NCBI GenBank assembly: GCA_024653385.1
Contig: JANLFZ010000428.1
Location: 1 to 5,512 of the forward strand
Direction of reading: 5' to 3'
Origin: Thermoguttaceae bacterium
GTDB taxonomy: Bacteria > Planctomycetota > Planctomycetia > Pirellulales > Thermoguttaceae
DNA length: 5,512 nucleotides
This document shows positions 1 to 5,512 of the stretch, piece after piece. The notes below the pieces were generated by a model, which did not search any database, was not told where the DNA came from, and saw nothing but the letters and a program-made list of their open reading frames with translations. Position 1 is the stretch's first letter; the number at the start of each line of letters is the position of its first letter. A program made the position numbers and the translations under genes.

Positions 1-1
1 G

Positions 2-244
2 GGGAACACCGAACAGGAGATGCGTCAGAAGGTGGGCGAGTACTTCAAGGCCGGGGCACGCCGCGTGTGGATCGTGGATCCCGCGTCGCGCACCGCCCGC
101 ATCTTTACCTCGCCGCGGCGCTTCACGCTGGTCGATGAGAACGGCTTGCTCGACGCCGGGGACCTGCTTCCCGGGTTCAAGCTGACCCTTAGGGAGTGGT
201 TCGCTCGGGCCGAGCGGCGCCCCCCGCGCCGACGGAAGAAGTAG
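2..244 (+). CDS. Uma2 family endonuclease, C-terminal part (5' end outside window)
   Basis: The reading frame is open from base 2, so the gene starts before the window; 80 residues are visible and the stop is TAG at 242-244. The segment around GNTEQEMRQKVGEYFKAG, followed by RVWIVDP and a short beta-hairpin-like stretch (TARIFTSPRRFTLV), matches the C-terminal half of Uma2 (DUF820) proteins. These are PD-(D/E)XK-fold putative nucleases, usually about 180-200 residues long. The family's conserved Lys before the EYF..AG helix is present (visible residue 10); the acidic catalytic residues would lie upstream, outside the window. The family's biological role is poorly known, and stand-alone copies are abundant in cyanobacteria and planctomycetes. 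The protein ends in a very basic tail (RRPPRRRKK) that could contact nucleic acid; this is inference. The internal ATG at 20 is not a plausible start because the family match continues upstream of it. Confidence 0.85.
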   Translation, partial: GNTEQEMRQKVGEYFKAGARRVWIVDPASRTARIFTSPRRFTLVDENGLLDAGDLLPGFKLTLREWFARAERRPPRRRKK

Positions 245-385
245 GTCCGCGCGGGATCATCGGTTCGTCCTTCGCTTCGAGATCGCCCAGGCCGCGCCGC
301 GACGCCCCCCGTTGCATTCCGCCGGCCCTTGGGCCAAGATGGTGGCGCGGTCGAAAGCCGCGACGATCGACACCACCCCGTTTAC

Positions 386-390
386 AGGAG
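386..390 (+). promoter_or_regulatory. Ribosome binding site for the isomerase gene
   Basis: AGGAG lies 7 bases before the ATG at 398. It decides the start: the longer frame opening at ATG 329 has no such site, and its 23 extra residues are low-complexity and unlike the family N-terminus. Confidence 0.75.
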
Positions 391-397
391 TCTCGGC

Positions 398-1225
398 ATG
401 GGCAAGATCTCTGTCGGCATGAACCTCGAGGCGATCCGGCGGCACGAGAAGCCGTTCGAGTGGGGCGTCGAAAGGGCCGCGGAGCTGGGCTTCGAGTACA
501 TCGAGCCCATGGTCCACTGGGGCCGCGAGCTGATGAGCGAAGCCGGCTATTATCACACGGTCTCGATGTGGGACGATCCCTGGCGGATCCGCGCGGCCGC
601 CGAGAAGCACGGCCTGAAGATCTCCGGGCTTCAGGCGCATGGCCCGGTGTGCCGGCCCGACATGCACGGCGATTACCTGAAACAGGCGATCCGTTTCGCC
701 GCCGAGTGCGGCGCGCCGGTGGTCAACACCGACGAGGGCATCAAGGCCCCGTGGACCACCGTGGAAGAAGACCACGTGCTGATGCGCTACACGCTGCAGG
801 AAGCGGCCTTCGTCGCCGAGCGACGGGGCATCAAGATCGGCCTGGAGTGCCACGCCCAGTACTCGAAGACCCCCGAAGGCCTCGACCGCATCTACCACCT
901 GGTCAAATCGCCCGCCATCGGCATCAACCTCGACACGGGCAACGCCTACCTGGCGGGCCAAGACCCCTACGCCTGGCTCGAACGGGTCTGCGACCGCCTC
1001 GTCCACCTGCACGCCAAGGATATCTCGGTGCAGCACTCCGAGGCCGAGCGAGGCAAGGTCACCGGCACGCCCGTCGGCTGCGCCTGCGGCGATGGGGTGA
1101 TCGACTGGGCCCGCGTGATCTCGATCGTCAAGAAGTGCCCGCGCGACATCGTCTTCTCGGTCGAGTGCGGCTCGTTGGACGAGGCGGCACGAAGCGTCAA
1201 GCACCTCAAGTCGCTCTTGGCGTGA
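398..1225 (+). CDS. Sugar phosphate isomerase/epimerase-like TIM-barrel protein
   Basis: A complete 275-residue protein of the xylose isomerase-like TIM barrel superfamily (AP_endonuc_2 fold). It opens with the beta-1 strand KISVGMNLEAI and ends with a helix typical for the family (DEAARSVKHLKSLL). The four positions expected to bind the catalytic divalent metal can be assigned: Glu150 (GLECH), Asp179 (NLDTGN), a His in VHLHAKD (His203 or His205) and Glu256 (SVECGS). The stretch GTPVGCACGDGVIDW (223-237) sits where relatives carry a Gly-x-Gly-x-(I/V)-D-(W/F) loop. Members isomerise or epimerise keto/aldo sugars, inositols or hydroxypyruvate; the substrate cannot be told from sequence. No signal peptide is seen, so it is probably cytosolic. 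The length is normal for the family. The upstream gap of 153 bases and the unrelated neighbours give no pathway clue. The related fold of endonuclease IV is less likely because its larger set of metal ligands is not evident. Confidence 0.88.
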   Translation: MGKISVGMNLEAIRRHEKPFEWGVERAAELGFEYIEPMVHWGRELMSEAGYYHTVSMWDDPWRIRAAAEKHGLKISGLQAHGPVCRPDMHGDYLKQAIRFAAECGAPVVNTDEGIKAPWTTVEEDHVLMRYTLQEAAFVAERRGIKIGLECHAQYSKTPEGLDRIYHLVKSPAIGINLDTGNAYLAGQDPYAWLERVCDRLVHLHAKDISVQHSEAERGKVTGTPVGCACGDGVIDWARVISIVKKCPRDIVFSVECGSLDEAARSVKHLKSLLA

Positions 1226-1248
1226 GCATCGCTCGGCCAAGCTGCCTG

Positions 1249-1344
1249 GAACGGACTGCCGCTGACCGACTCCACCGTGAAGGGGCGAAACGGCGTGCGA
1301 TGCCGGAAGGCCCGCAAGGTGCGATCGAAGTCCCCGGCGGTCAT
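1249..1344 (-). pseudogene. Remnant of a short planctomycete protein family (PFRPF motif)
   Basis: Reading leftwards from ATG at 1344-1342, the first 32 codons give MTAGDFDRTLRAF.., then TPFRPFTVESVSGSPF. This resembles the N-terminal half of a small (about 80-100 residue) uncharacterised protein family that I recall as frequent in planctomycetes, with the pattern (Q/T)PFRPFxxxxxxGxxF followed by a HPE-like segment. An AGGAG site at 1354-1350 sits 5 bases before the ATG. After SGSPF the resemblance stops, and none of the three minus-strand frames supplies the expected continuation. The frame stays open to 967 only by running antisense through the isomerase gene, a region under coding constraint on the other strand. 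The best reading is a truncated gene. An intact 125-residue divergent gene overlapping the isomerase by 259 bases is possible but less likely. Family recognition is from memory. Confidence 0.45.
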
Positions 1345-1403
1345 GCCGTCTCCTCGACATAGGGAGGCGCCGCACGGGGCCACCGCACCCGGGGTTCCTC
1401 ATC

Positions 1404-1412
1404 TGATATGCT
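1404..1412 (+). promoter_or_regulatory. Candidate extended -10 promoter for the ceramidase-like gene
   Basis: TGATATGCT fits the extended -10 pattern TGnTATnnT and lies 55 bases before the ATG at 1468, in the only locally AT-richer patch of this gap. No clear -35 hexamer is visible about 17 bases upstream, which is tolerable for extended -10 promoters. The call is by eye only. Confidence 0.35.
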
Positions 1413-1454
1413 GTACGCGCGGTTTGCGAAGCCTGGCAGACATCCGTCCTCTTC

Positions 1455-1460
1455 AGGGAG
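1455..1460 (+). promoter_or_regulatory. Ribosome binding site for the ceramidase-like gene
   Basis: AGGGAG lies 7 bases before the ATG at 1468 but only 1 base before the in-frame ATG at 1462, so translation most likely starts at 1468. A still earlier in-frame ATG at 1408 overlaps the candidate promoter and would bury the signal peptide behind 20 polar residues. Confidence 0.7.
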
Positions 1461-1467
1461 CATGAAC

Positions 1468-3672
1468 ATGAGCTTCCGATGGTCGCTGGTGGTGTTCGCC
1501 CTGTCGGCTTGGGTGTTTCTGCGGCCCGCCGAAGCCCAGTCCGAGGCGAAGTCGTTCCGCGCCGGCGCGGCCGAGGTCGAGATCACGCCGACCGAGTTCC
1601 CGCGGATCATCAGCGGCGGGTTTCTCCAAGGCCGTGCCGATCGGGCCCACGACCCGCTCTTCGCCCGCGCGCTTGTCCTGGACGACGGCCAGACCCGGCT
1701 GGCGATCGTCGTGGTCGATACCCTGATGATGCCCCGCACGCTCATCGACCGCGCCAAAGAGCGCGCGTCGAAGGCGACCGGCATCCCGGTCGAGCGGATG
1801 CTCGTCTCGGCGACCCACACCCATTCCGCGCCCTCGGTCATGGGGGCCCTGGGCACCGGGGTCGACGAAGACTACGCCCGGCGCTTGCCCGGCTGGATCG
1901 CCGAAAGCGTCGAACGAGCGGTGAAGAACCTTGCCCCCGCCCGCATCGGCTGGGCCACGGCGGTCGATTCGCAACATACGAACTGCCGCCGGTGGATCAA
2001 ACGCCCCGATCGCATCGGCGCCGACCCCTTCGGCGGGCAGACGGTCCGGGCGATGATGCACCCCGGTTACCAGAACCCCGACTACGTGGGTCCCTCGGGG
2101 CCCGAAGACCCGGGACTATCCGTGCTGGCCGTCGCGCGGGCTTCCCCCGCAGAACCGCCGGGCGAACTGCCTCCCCGGCCGGTCGCCGTCTTGGCGAACT
2201 ACTCGATGCACTACTACGGTGCGGCCCCGGTCTCGGCCGACTACTTCGGCCGGTTTTGCCGCCGGTTCGCCAAGCTCGTCGAGTCTCCCCTCTCCCCTGG
2301 CGCGAAAGAAGACCCTGCCAAGCAAGGGCCGCCCTTTGTTGCCATCATGTCGCAAGGCACGGCCGGCGACCTCCATTGGATGGACTACAGCCAGCCGGCA
2401 CGGCCTCCCGGTATCGATGCCTATGCCGACGAACTGGCCAAGGTCGCACTGGATGCGTACCGCAAGATCGTCTACCGCGATTGGGTCCCGCTGGCGATGG
2501 CCGAGAGCCAGATCACGCTCAAGCGCCGCACGCCCGACGAGGCCCGGCTGGCCTGGGCCCGAAAGATCGTCGAGGGCATGAAGGACCCCAAGACGCCCAC
2601 CAGCATCCCCGAGGTCTACGCCCTGGAACAGTTCTACCTTCGCGACGACCCACAATGCAGGCTGAAGCTCCAGGCAGTGCGGATCGGCGAGCTGGGCATC
2701 GCGGCCTTTCCGGCCGAGGTCTTCGGCATCACCGGGTTGAAGATCAAGGCGCAAAGCCCGTTGGAAACGACCTTCAACATCGAGCTGGCCAACGGGGCCG
2801 ACGGGTACATCCCGCCGCCCGAGCAGCACACGCTGGGCGGCTACACCACCTGGCCCGCCCGCACCGCCGGGCTGGAAGTCCAGGCCGAGCCCGTCATGGT
2901 CGAGACCTTGCTGCAACTCTTGGAACAGGTCTCGGGCAAGCCGCGGCGCAAGGCATTCGTACCCGCCGGTCCCTACGTCAACGCCGTGCGGGCATCGAAG
3001 CCGGTCGCCTATTGGCGTCTTTATGACATGGTGGGGCCGCGTGCGGCCGACGCCTCAACGCGCCAGAACCACGCGACCTACCAGGACGGCGTCGCGTTGT
3101 ATCTCGACGGTCCTTTGGCGCCCGGCATCGCCGGTCCGGGCCAGACCAGCCGCGCAGCGCACTTCGCCGGCGGCCGGCTCAAGGCCACGCTGGCCGGGCT
3201 CGGCTCCGACTATTCGGTCGAGTGCTGGTTCTGGAACGGATTGCCCAGCGATGCGCGGACGGTGACGGGCTATCTGTTCTCCCGCAGCGCCGAGGAGGCC
3301 CAAGGCGCACGGGGCGACCACCTGGGCATTAGCGGGACCCTTGTGAAACCCGGGCGGCTGTTCTTCGACCGCGGCGACGCGAATCGGCCGATTCTCATCG
3401 GAACGACCGAGATCCCCCTGCGTACCTGGCATCACGTGGTGCTGGTGCGCCAAGGGCCGACCGTAGCAGTATATCTCGACGGCCAGCCCAAACCCGAGAT
3501 CGCCGGCGAGATCCCGCTCGGCTCGGAACAAGGCAGCCAGCGCCTTTTCGTGGGCGGGCGAGGTGACGGCCAGGCGAACTTCGAGGGGAAGCTCTGCGAG
3601 GTCGCCGTCTACGATCGCCCGCTCCGGGTCGAGGAGATCGTCACCCACTACGCCGCGTCGGGCGCGCGCTGA
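1468..3672 (+). CDS. Secreted neutral/alkaline ceramidase-like protein with C-terminal LamG domain
   Basis: A 734-residue protein. Residues 1-23 form a signal peptide (MSFRW, hydrophobic core, cleavage probably after PAEA), so the product is exported. Residues 30 to about 490 match the N-terminal domain of neutral/alkaline ceramidases, zinc amidases that split ceramide into sphingosine and fatty acid: RAGAAEVEITP at 31-41, SATHTHSAP at 114-122 (zinc ligands among His117/His119), His248 in SMHYYG, Glu417 in FPAEVFG and Tyr447 in ADGYIPPPEQH. The position of the family's GDxS active-site motif reads GDLH (300-303), so the Ser of true ceramidases is replaced by His; the substrate may not be ceramide. 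The usual ceramidase C-terminal domain is absent. Instead, residues about 502-734 form a LamG/concanavalin-like domain (PVAYWRL, WHHVVLVRQG, VAVYLDG, DRPLRVEEIVTHYAA). Such domains are common on secreted planctomycete enzymes and may bind glycans. The gene appears monocistronic. Confidence 0.85.
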   Translation: MSFRWSLVVFALSAWVFLRPAEAQSEAKSFRAGAAEVEITPTEFPRIISGGFLQGRADRAHDPLFARALVLDDGQTRLAIVVVDTLMMPRTLIDRAKERASKATGIPVERMLVSATHTHSAPSVMGALGTGVDEDYARRLPGWIAESVERAVKNLAPARIGWATAVDSQHTNCRRWIKRPDRIGADPFGGQTVRAMMHPGYQNPDYVGPSGPEDPGLSVLAVARASPAEPPGELPPRPVAVLANYSMHYYGAAPVSADYFGRFCRRFAKLVESPLSPGAKEDPAKQGPPFVAIMSQGTAGDLHWMDYSQPARPPGIDAYADELAKVALDAYRKIVYRDWVPLAMAESQITLKRRTPDEARLAWARKIVEGMKDPKTPTSIPEVYALEQFYLRDDPQCRLKLQAVRIGELGIAAFPAEVFGITGLKIKAQSPLETTFNIELANGADGYIPPPEQHTLGGYTTWPARTAGLEVQAEPVMVETLLQLLEQVSGKPRRKAFVPAGPYVNAVRASKPVAYWRLYDMVGPRAADASTRQNHATYQDGVALYLDGPLAPGIAGPGQTSRAAHFAGGRLKATLAGLGSDYSVECWFWNGLPSDARTVTGYLFSRSAEEAQGARGDHLGISGTLVKPGRLFFDRGDANRPILIGTTEIPLRTWHHVVLVRQGPTVAVYLDGQPKPEIAGEIPLGSEQGSQRLFVGGRGDGQANFEGKLCEVAVYDRPLRVEEIVTHYAASGAR

Positions 3673-3698
3673 TCCCGGCCCGAACGCCCCAAGGCTTC

Positions 3699-3715
3699 TC
3701 GGCGGGCCTCGCCGA
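3699..3715. terminator. Possible bidirectional terminator hairpin
   Basis: TCGGCG (3699-3704) and CGCCGA (3710-3715) form a 6-base-pair GC-rich stem with a 5-base loop, 27 bases past the stop at 3672 in the gap between two convergent genes. There is no T-run on either strand, so intrinsic termination is uncertain. Confidence 0.3.
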
Positions 3716-3740
3716 TGGCGGGGGATGGCCTTGCATGGGC

Positions 3741-3768
3741 AGCACGTGCTGGTTCCCAGGGCCGTGCT
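3741..3768. repeat. Inverted repeat/hairpin at the convergent gene ends
   Basis: AGCACG (3741-3746) pairs with CGTGCT (3763-3768), and CTGG (3749-3752) pairs with CCAG (3756-3759) inside it, giving a two-part stem. The left arm is also part of a perfect 12-base palindrome, CAGCACGTGCTG (3740-3751). The element touches the last two bases of the rhomboid stop codon. It may help end transcription or protect the 3' end of that mRNA, but no T-run follows on the minus strand. Confidence 0.3.
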
Positions 3769-4648
3769 ACGGTCCGTCTCCGCGGCGGCGCTTCTGGTAC
3801 TGGCGGCTGGCGTTCTGGAGGGTGCGGCGCTCCTTGCGCGTCAGACTCGCCTCGCCCTCGCGGGAAATCTTCGCGAGAATCCGATCCACCTCGGCCGCAA
3901 GGTCGTCGGACATCTCGGGGGTCTGGCGGTTCTCGTCGTCCGTCTCGGGCCGATGGATCCGGAGTTTCGGGCGTCGTCGGAACCACGAGCGACTCGGCAC
4001 GAGCCGGCCGAAATTCATCCCCGTCTGAAAATAGAGCAAAGCGAAGGCCGCGCCCGCCAGATGGACCGTGTAGGCCACGTTCGACTCGGGCCGGTGGATC
4101 GCCGACCACAAGTCGATGGCCACGACGAGCACCCCCACGAGCCAAGCCGGCATGGGGAAAACGAAAAAGAACAACAACTCGCGGCGGGGAAAGTTCAGTG
4201 CGTACAGCACGACCACGGCCGTCACCGCGCCCGAGGCGCCGAGCAACCGCGCCGGCTCGTCCCCCGTCAAACGGTTCGTGATCGCCCAGGCCAGCGAGCC
4301 CACCAACAACGCTGCCAGGTAGATCCGCAGGAACTCCTTGCGCCCGTACGTGGCCTCGACATCGAAGCCGAGGAAGAACAGGCCGAGCATATTGAGGAAG
4401 ATATGCTGCGGATGCGCGGCGTGGGCGAAGCCGTAGGTGACGAGCTTCCACCAGTACCACGGTTCGCCAAGGAGGGTGCTGTCGGCTTCGAGGATTTTGG
4501 TGACGCGGTGGTCGTCCGGCGTGAACAGCGCGTCGGCCAGATAGAAGACCACGTTGATCAGGATCAACGTGCCGACCATCGTCCGGGGACCGCCCAAGGA
4601 GAGTCCCGAGCGATCGCGCCGGTAGTAATCGCGGTCGTGAATTCCCAT
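3767..4648 (-). CDS. Rhomboid family intramembrane serine protease with conserved C-terminal tail
   Basis: A 293-residue membrane protein with six likely transmembrane helices (about 24-42, 80-97, 104-125, 133-152, 157-183, 189-208). It carries the rhomboid catalytic set: HxxxN in the second helix (His82, Asn86; HIFLNMLGLFFLG), the nucleophile Ser139 in GASGAV and the general base His196 in HLAGAAFALLY. A WWKLVTYGFAH segment precedes helix 2, as in the family. Rhomboids cut transmembrane segments of membrane proteins within the bilayer. The cytosolic tail ends in EVDRILAKISREGEASLTRKE (253-273) plus a basic end, resembling the short tail domain (DUF6576-like) of rhomboids from planctomycetes and Bacteroidetes; its role is unknown. 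The start is at 4648 with AAGGA only 3 bases upstream (4656-4652). It is supported by the polar N-terminus MGIHDRDYYRRD, which I recall as typical of planctomycete rhomboids. It lies 30 bases after the upstream coiled-coil gene, so co-transcription is likely. Confidence 0.92.
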   Translation of the reverse strand: MGIHDRDYYRRDRSGLSLGGPRTMVGTLILINVVFYLADALFTPDDHRVTKILEADSTLLGEPWYWWKLVTYGFAHAAHPQHIFLNMLGLFFLGFDVEATYGRKEFLRIYLAALLVGSLAWAITNRLTGDEPARLLGASGAVTAVVVLYALNFPRRELLFFFVFPMPAWLVGVLVVAIDLWSAIHRPESNVAYTVHLAGAAFALLYFQTGMNFGRLVPSRSWFRRRPKLRIHRPETDDENRQTPEMSDDLAAEVDRILAKISREGEASLTRKERRTLQNASRQYQKRRRGDGP

Positions 4649-4678
4649 GCTTCCTTGTCTCAGGGCACGGCGCGCGTC

Positions 4679-5512
4679 CTACGGCCCGGCGGCGGAGACG
4701 GCGCGCCGTGTTCTCTCCTCGATCCGCCGGGCGGCCTCGAACTGGGCCTCGGCGATCTTCCGCGCCGTGGCCTGGTTCTCTTGAATGGTTGCGTCGACCT
4801 TGGCTTGGAACTCGGCTCGCTTGGCTTCGACCAACTGAAGATGGGCTGCCACGGCGTCGCGCTGCCGCTGGGCCTCAGCCAGCAAGGTCTTGTATTTGGC
4901 GACTTCGCTCTCGAGTTGCTTGATCTCCAGGTCGCCGGCCGTCTCGCCGCTCTTGAGCCCCTTGAGATCGTTCTTGGCCGACTCGATCAGATCGTGGAGT
5001 TTCGACCGCTCGACGAACTGGTAGTCGAAGATCTGTCGGTAGTCGACCATCCGGGGAAGCGAGACCTTCCCCCCTTCCGCCCCCGCGGCCGGCGCCTGCT
5101 CCAACCCGGCAAGAATCTCGGGGGTAAACGAGGGAATCTTCTCGTACATGATCCACAACGCACGGCTGGCCTGCTGGAGCCGTCCCAACTCACGCGGCGA
5201 GAGGGTCCGCGTGGGCCGGATCTGCCAGACCTTGTGGCCATTGGCCGTCCCCACGATCTGGAATTCGCCGAGATAGGCAGGCTGGGTTTGCGGGCCGGGT
5301 TGGACAAAGATCGAGAGTTGGGTATTCTCGGGCTTGTCCTCGGGCTTGTAGTAGACCGCCTCGGGCGGCGGCATGACCGTGGCCTCTCCCGTGGCCTGAT
5401 CTACCCGTTGCGGCTGGGTGTTCGCCCAAACCCGCCCCCGCGCCACGTTGAGCCGATGAATCTGCGATTGCACTTGGCGCACACCGAGCGTCGTGCCGTC
5501 GGGCGTGCCCCG
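4679..5512 (-). CDS. Uncharacterised coiled-coil protein, 5' end outside window
   Basis: The frame is open to the window edge; 277 residues are visible and the stop is TAG at 4681-4679. A GTG at 5482 could initiate, but coding-like sequence (GTPDGTTLG) continues upstream of it, so the true start is probably beyond the window. The first half (visible residues about 1-125) looks like small beta-rich segments: IHRLNVARGRVWANTQ, QLSIFVQPGPQTQPAYLGEF, then GHKVWQIRP and a WIMYEKIPSFTPEIL stretch. From about residue 155 to 272 it is charged, Leu/Ala/Glu/Gln-rich and almost certainly helical coiled coil. The pattern (LGEF, then aromatic-YE-x-(I/M)P, then coiled coil) resembles uncharacterised planctomycete proteins that, as I recall, are anchored by an N-terminal membrane helix; that part cannot be seen here. 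No enzymatic motif was found. It precedes the rhomboid gene by 30 bases on the same strand. An envelope or scaffolding role is a guess. Confidence 0.8.
   Translation of the reverse strand, partial: RGTPDGTTLGVRQVQSQIHRLNVARGRVWANTQPQRVDQATGEATVMPPPEAVYYKPEDKPENTQLSIFVQPGPQTQPAYLGEFQIVGTANGHKVWQIRPTRTLSPRELGRLQQASRALWIMYEKIPSFTPEILAGLEQAPAAGAEGGKVSLPRMVDYRQIFDYQFVERSKLHDLIESAKNDLKGLKSGETAGDLEIKQLESEVAKYKTLLAEAQRQRDAVAAHLQLVEAKRAEFQAKVDATIQENQATARKIAEAQFEAARRIEERTRRAVSAAGP

Noticed and set aside
312..340. TTGCAT ... CAAGAT as a sigma-70 promoter for the isomerase gene
   Set aside because: The -10 candidate matches only 3 of 6 consensus bases; the region also has GC-rich palindromes, and nothing is strong enough to call.
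346..362. CGCGG/CCGCG hairpin in the isomerase leader as a regulatory element
   Set aside because: A 5-base-pair stem in very GC-rich DNA; no riboswitch-like architecture around it.
1216..1241. CTTGGC...GCCAAG inverted repeat across the isomerase stop codon as a terminator
   Set aside because: Only 6 base pairs with a 14-base loop and no T-run; easily expected by chance.
257..1402. Long minus-strand open frame (381 codons) opposite the isomerase gene
   Set aside because: It is a third-position GC shadow: composition is Arg/Ala/Gly/Asp/Val-rich, no family is recognisable, and the + strand frame has a full set of conserved motifs.
1479..3026. 515-codon + strand open frame inside the ceramidase-like gene
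   Set aside because: Arg/Pro/Gly-rich translation typical of a +1/+2 shadow in GC-rich DNA; it overlaps a gene with clear signal peptide and domain matches.
3648..4460. 270-codon minus-strand frame overlapping the rhomboid gene
   Set aside because: Shadow frame; the rhomboid frame holds all catalytic residues and transmembrane segments.
1..5512. Defence island, prophage, CRISPR or novel multi-gene system
   Set aside because: Only a Uma2 fragment hints at nucleases; there are no direct-repeat arrays, integrases, transposases, toxin-antitoxin pairs or clustered defence genes, and the other genes read as ordinary planctomycete housekeeping or accessory genes.

Overview
The window looks like a stretch of a GC-rich planctomycete chromosome, probably from the Pirellulales and relatives. 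This rests on the mix of gene families: a lone Uma2-type nuclease, a TIM-barrel sugar isomerase, a secreted ceramidase-like protein with a C-terminal LamG domain, a rhomboid with a short conserved cytoplasmic tail, and a long coiled-coil protein of a type I recall mainly from planctomycetes. The assignment comes from recognising protein families by eye, not from a database search.

Layout from left to right: (1) the last 80 codons of a Uma2 family nuclease, + strand, cut by the window edge; (2) a 153-base gap, then a complete 275-residue sugar phosphate isomerase/epimerase-like protein (398-1225, +); (3) a 242-base gap holding a candidate minus-strand remnant of a short planctomycete protein family and a candidate extended -10 promoter; (4) a complete 734-residue secreted neutral/alkaline ceramidase-like protein fused to a LamG domain (1468-3672, +); (5) a 94-base convergent gap with two hairpin-forming repeats; (6) a minus-strand pair, transcribed from right to left: a coiled-coil protein whose 5' end lies outside the window (4679-5512), then, 30 bases further, a rhomboid intramembrane protease (3767-4648).

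The three + strand genes do not form an obvious pathway and the gaps between them allow separate transcription. The two - strand genes are close enough to be co-transcribed, which gives a possible but unproven functional link between an envelope coiled-coil protein and a membrane protease. I found no CRISPR array, tRNA, rRNA, insertion sequence or phage gene. I see no convincing novel system. The most useful observations are the altered catalytic motif in the ceramidase-like protein, the decayed small gene, and the rhomboid/coiled-coil pair.
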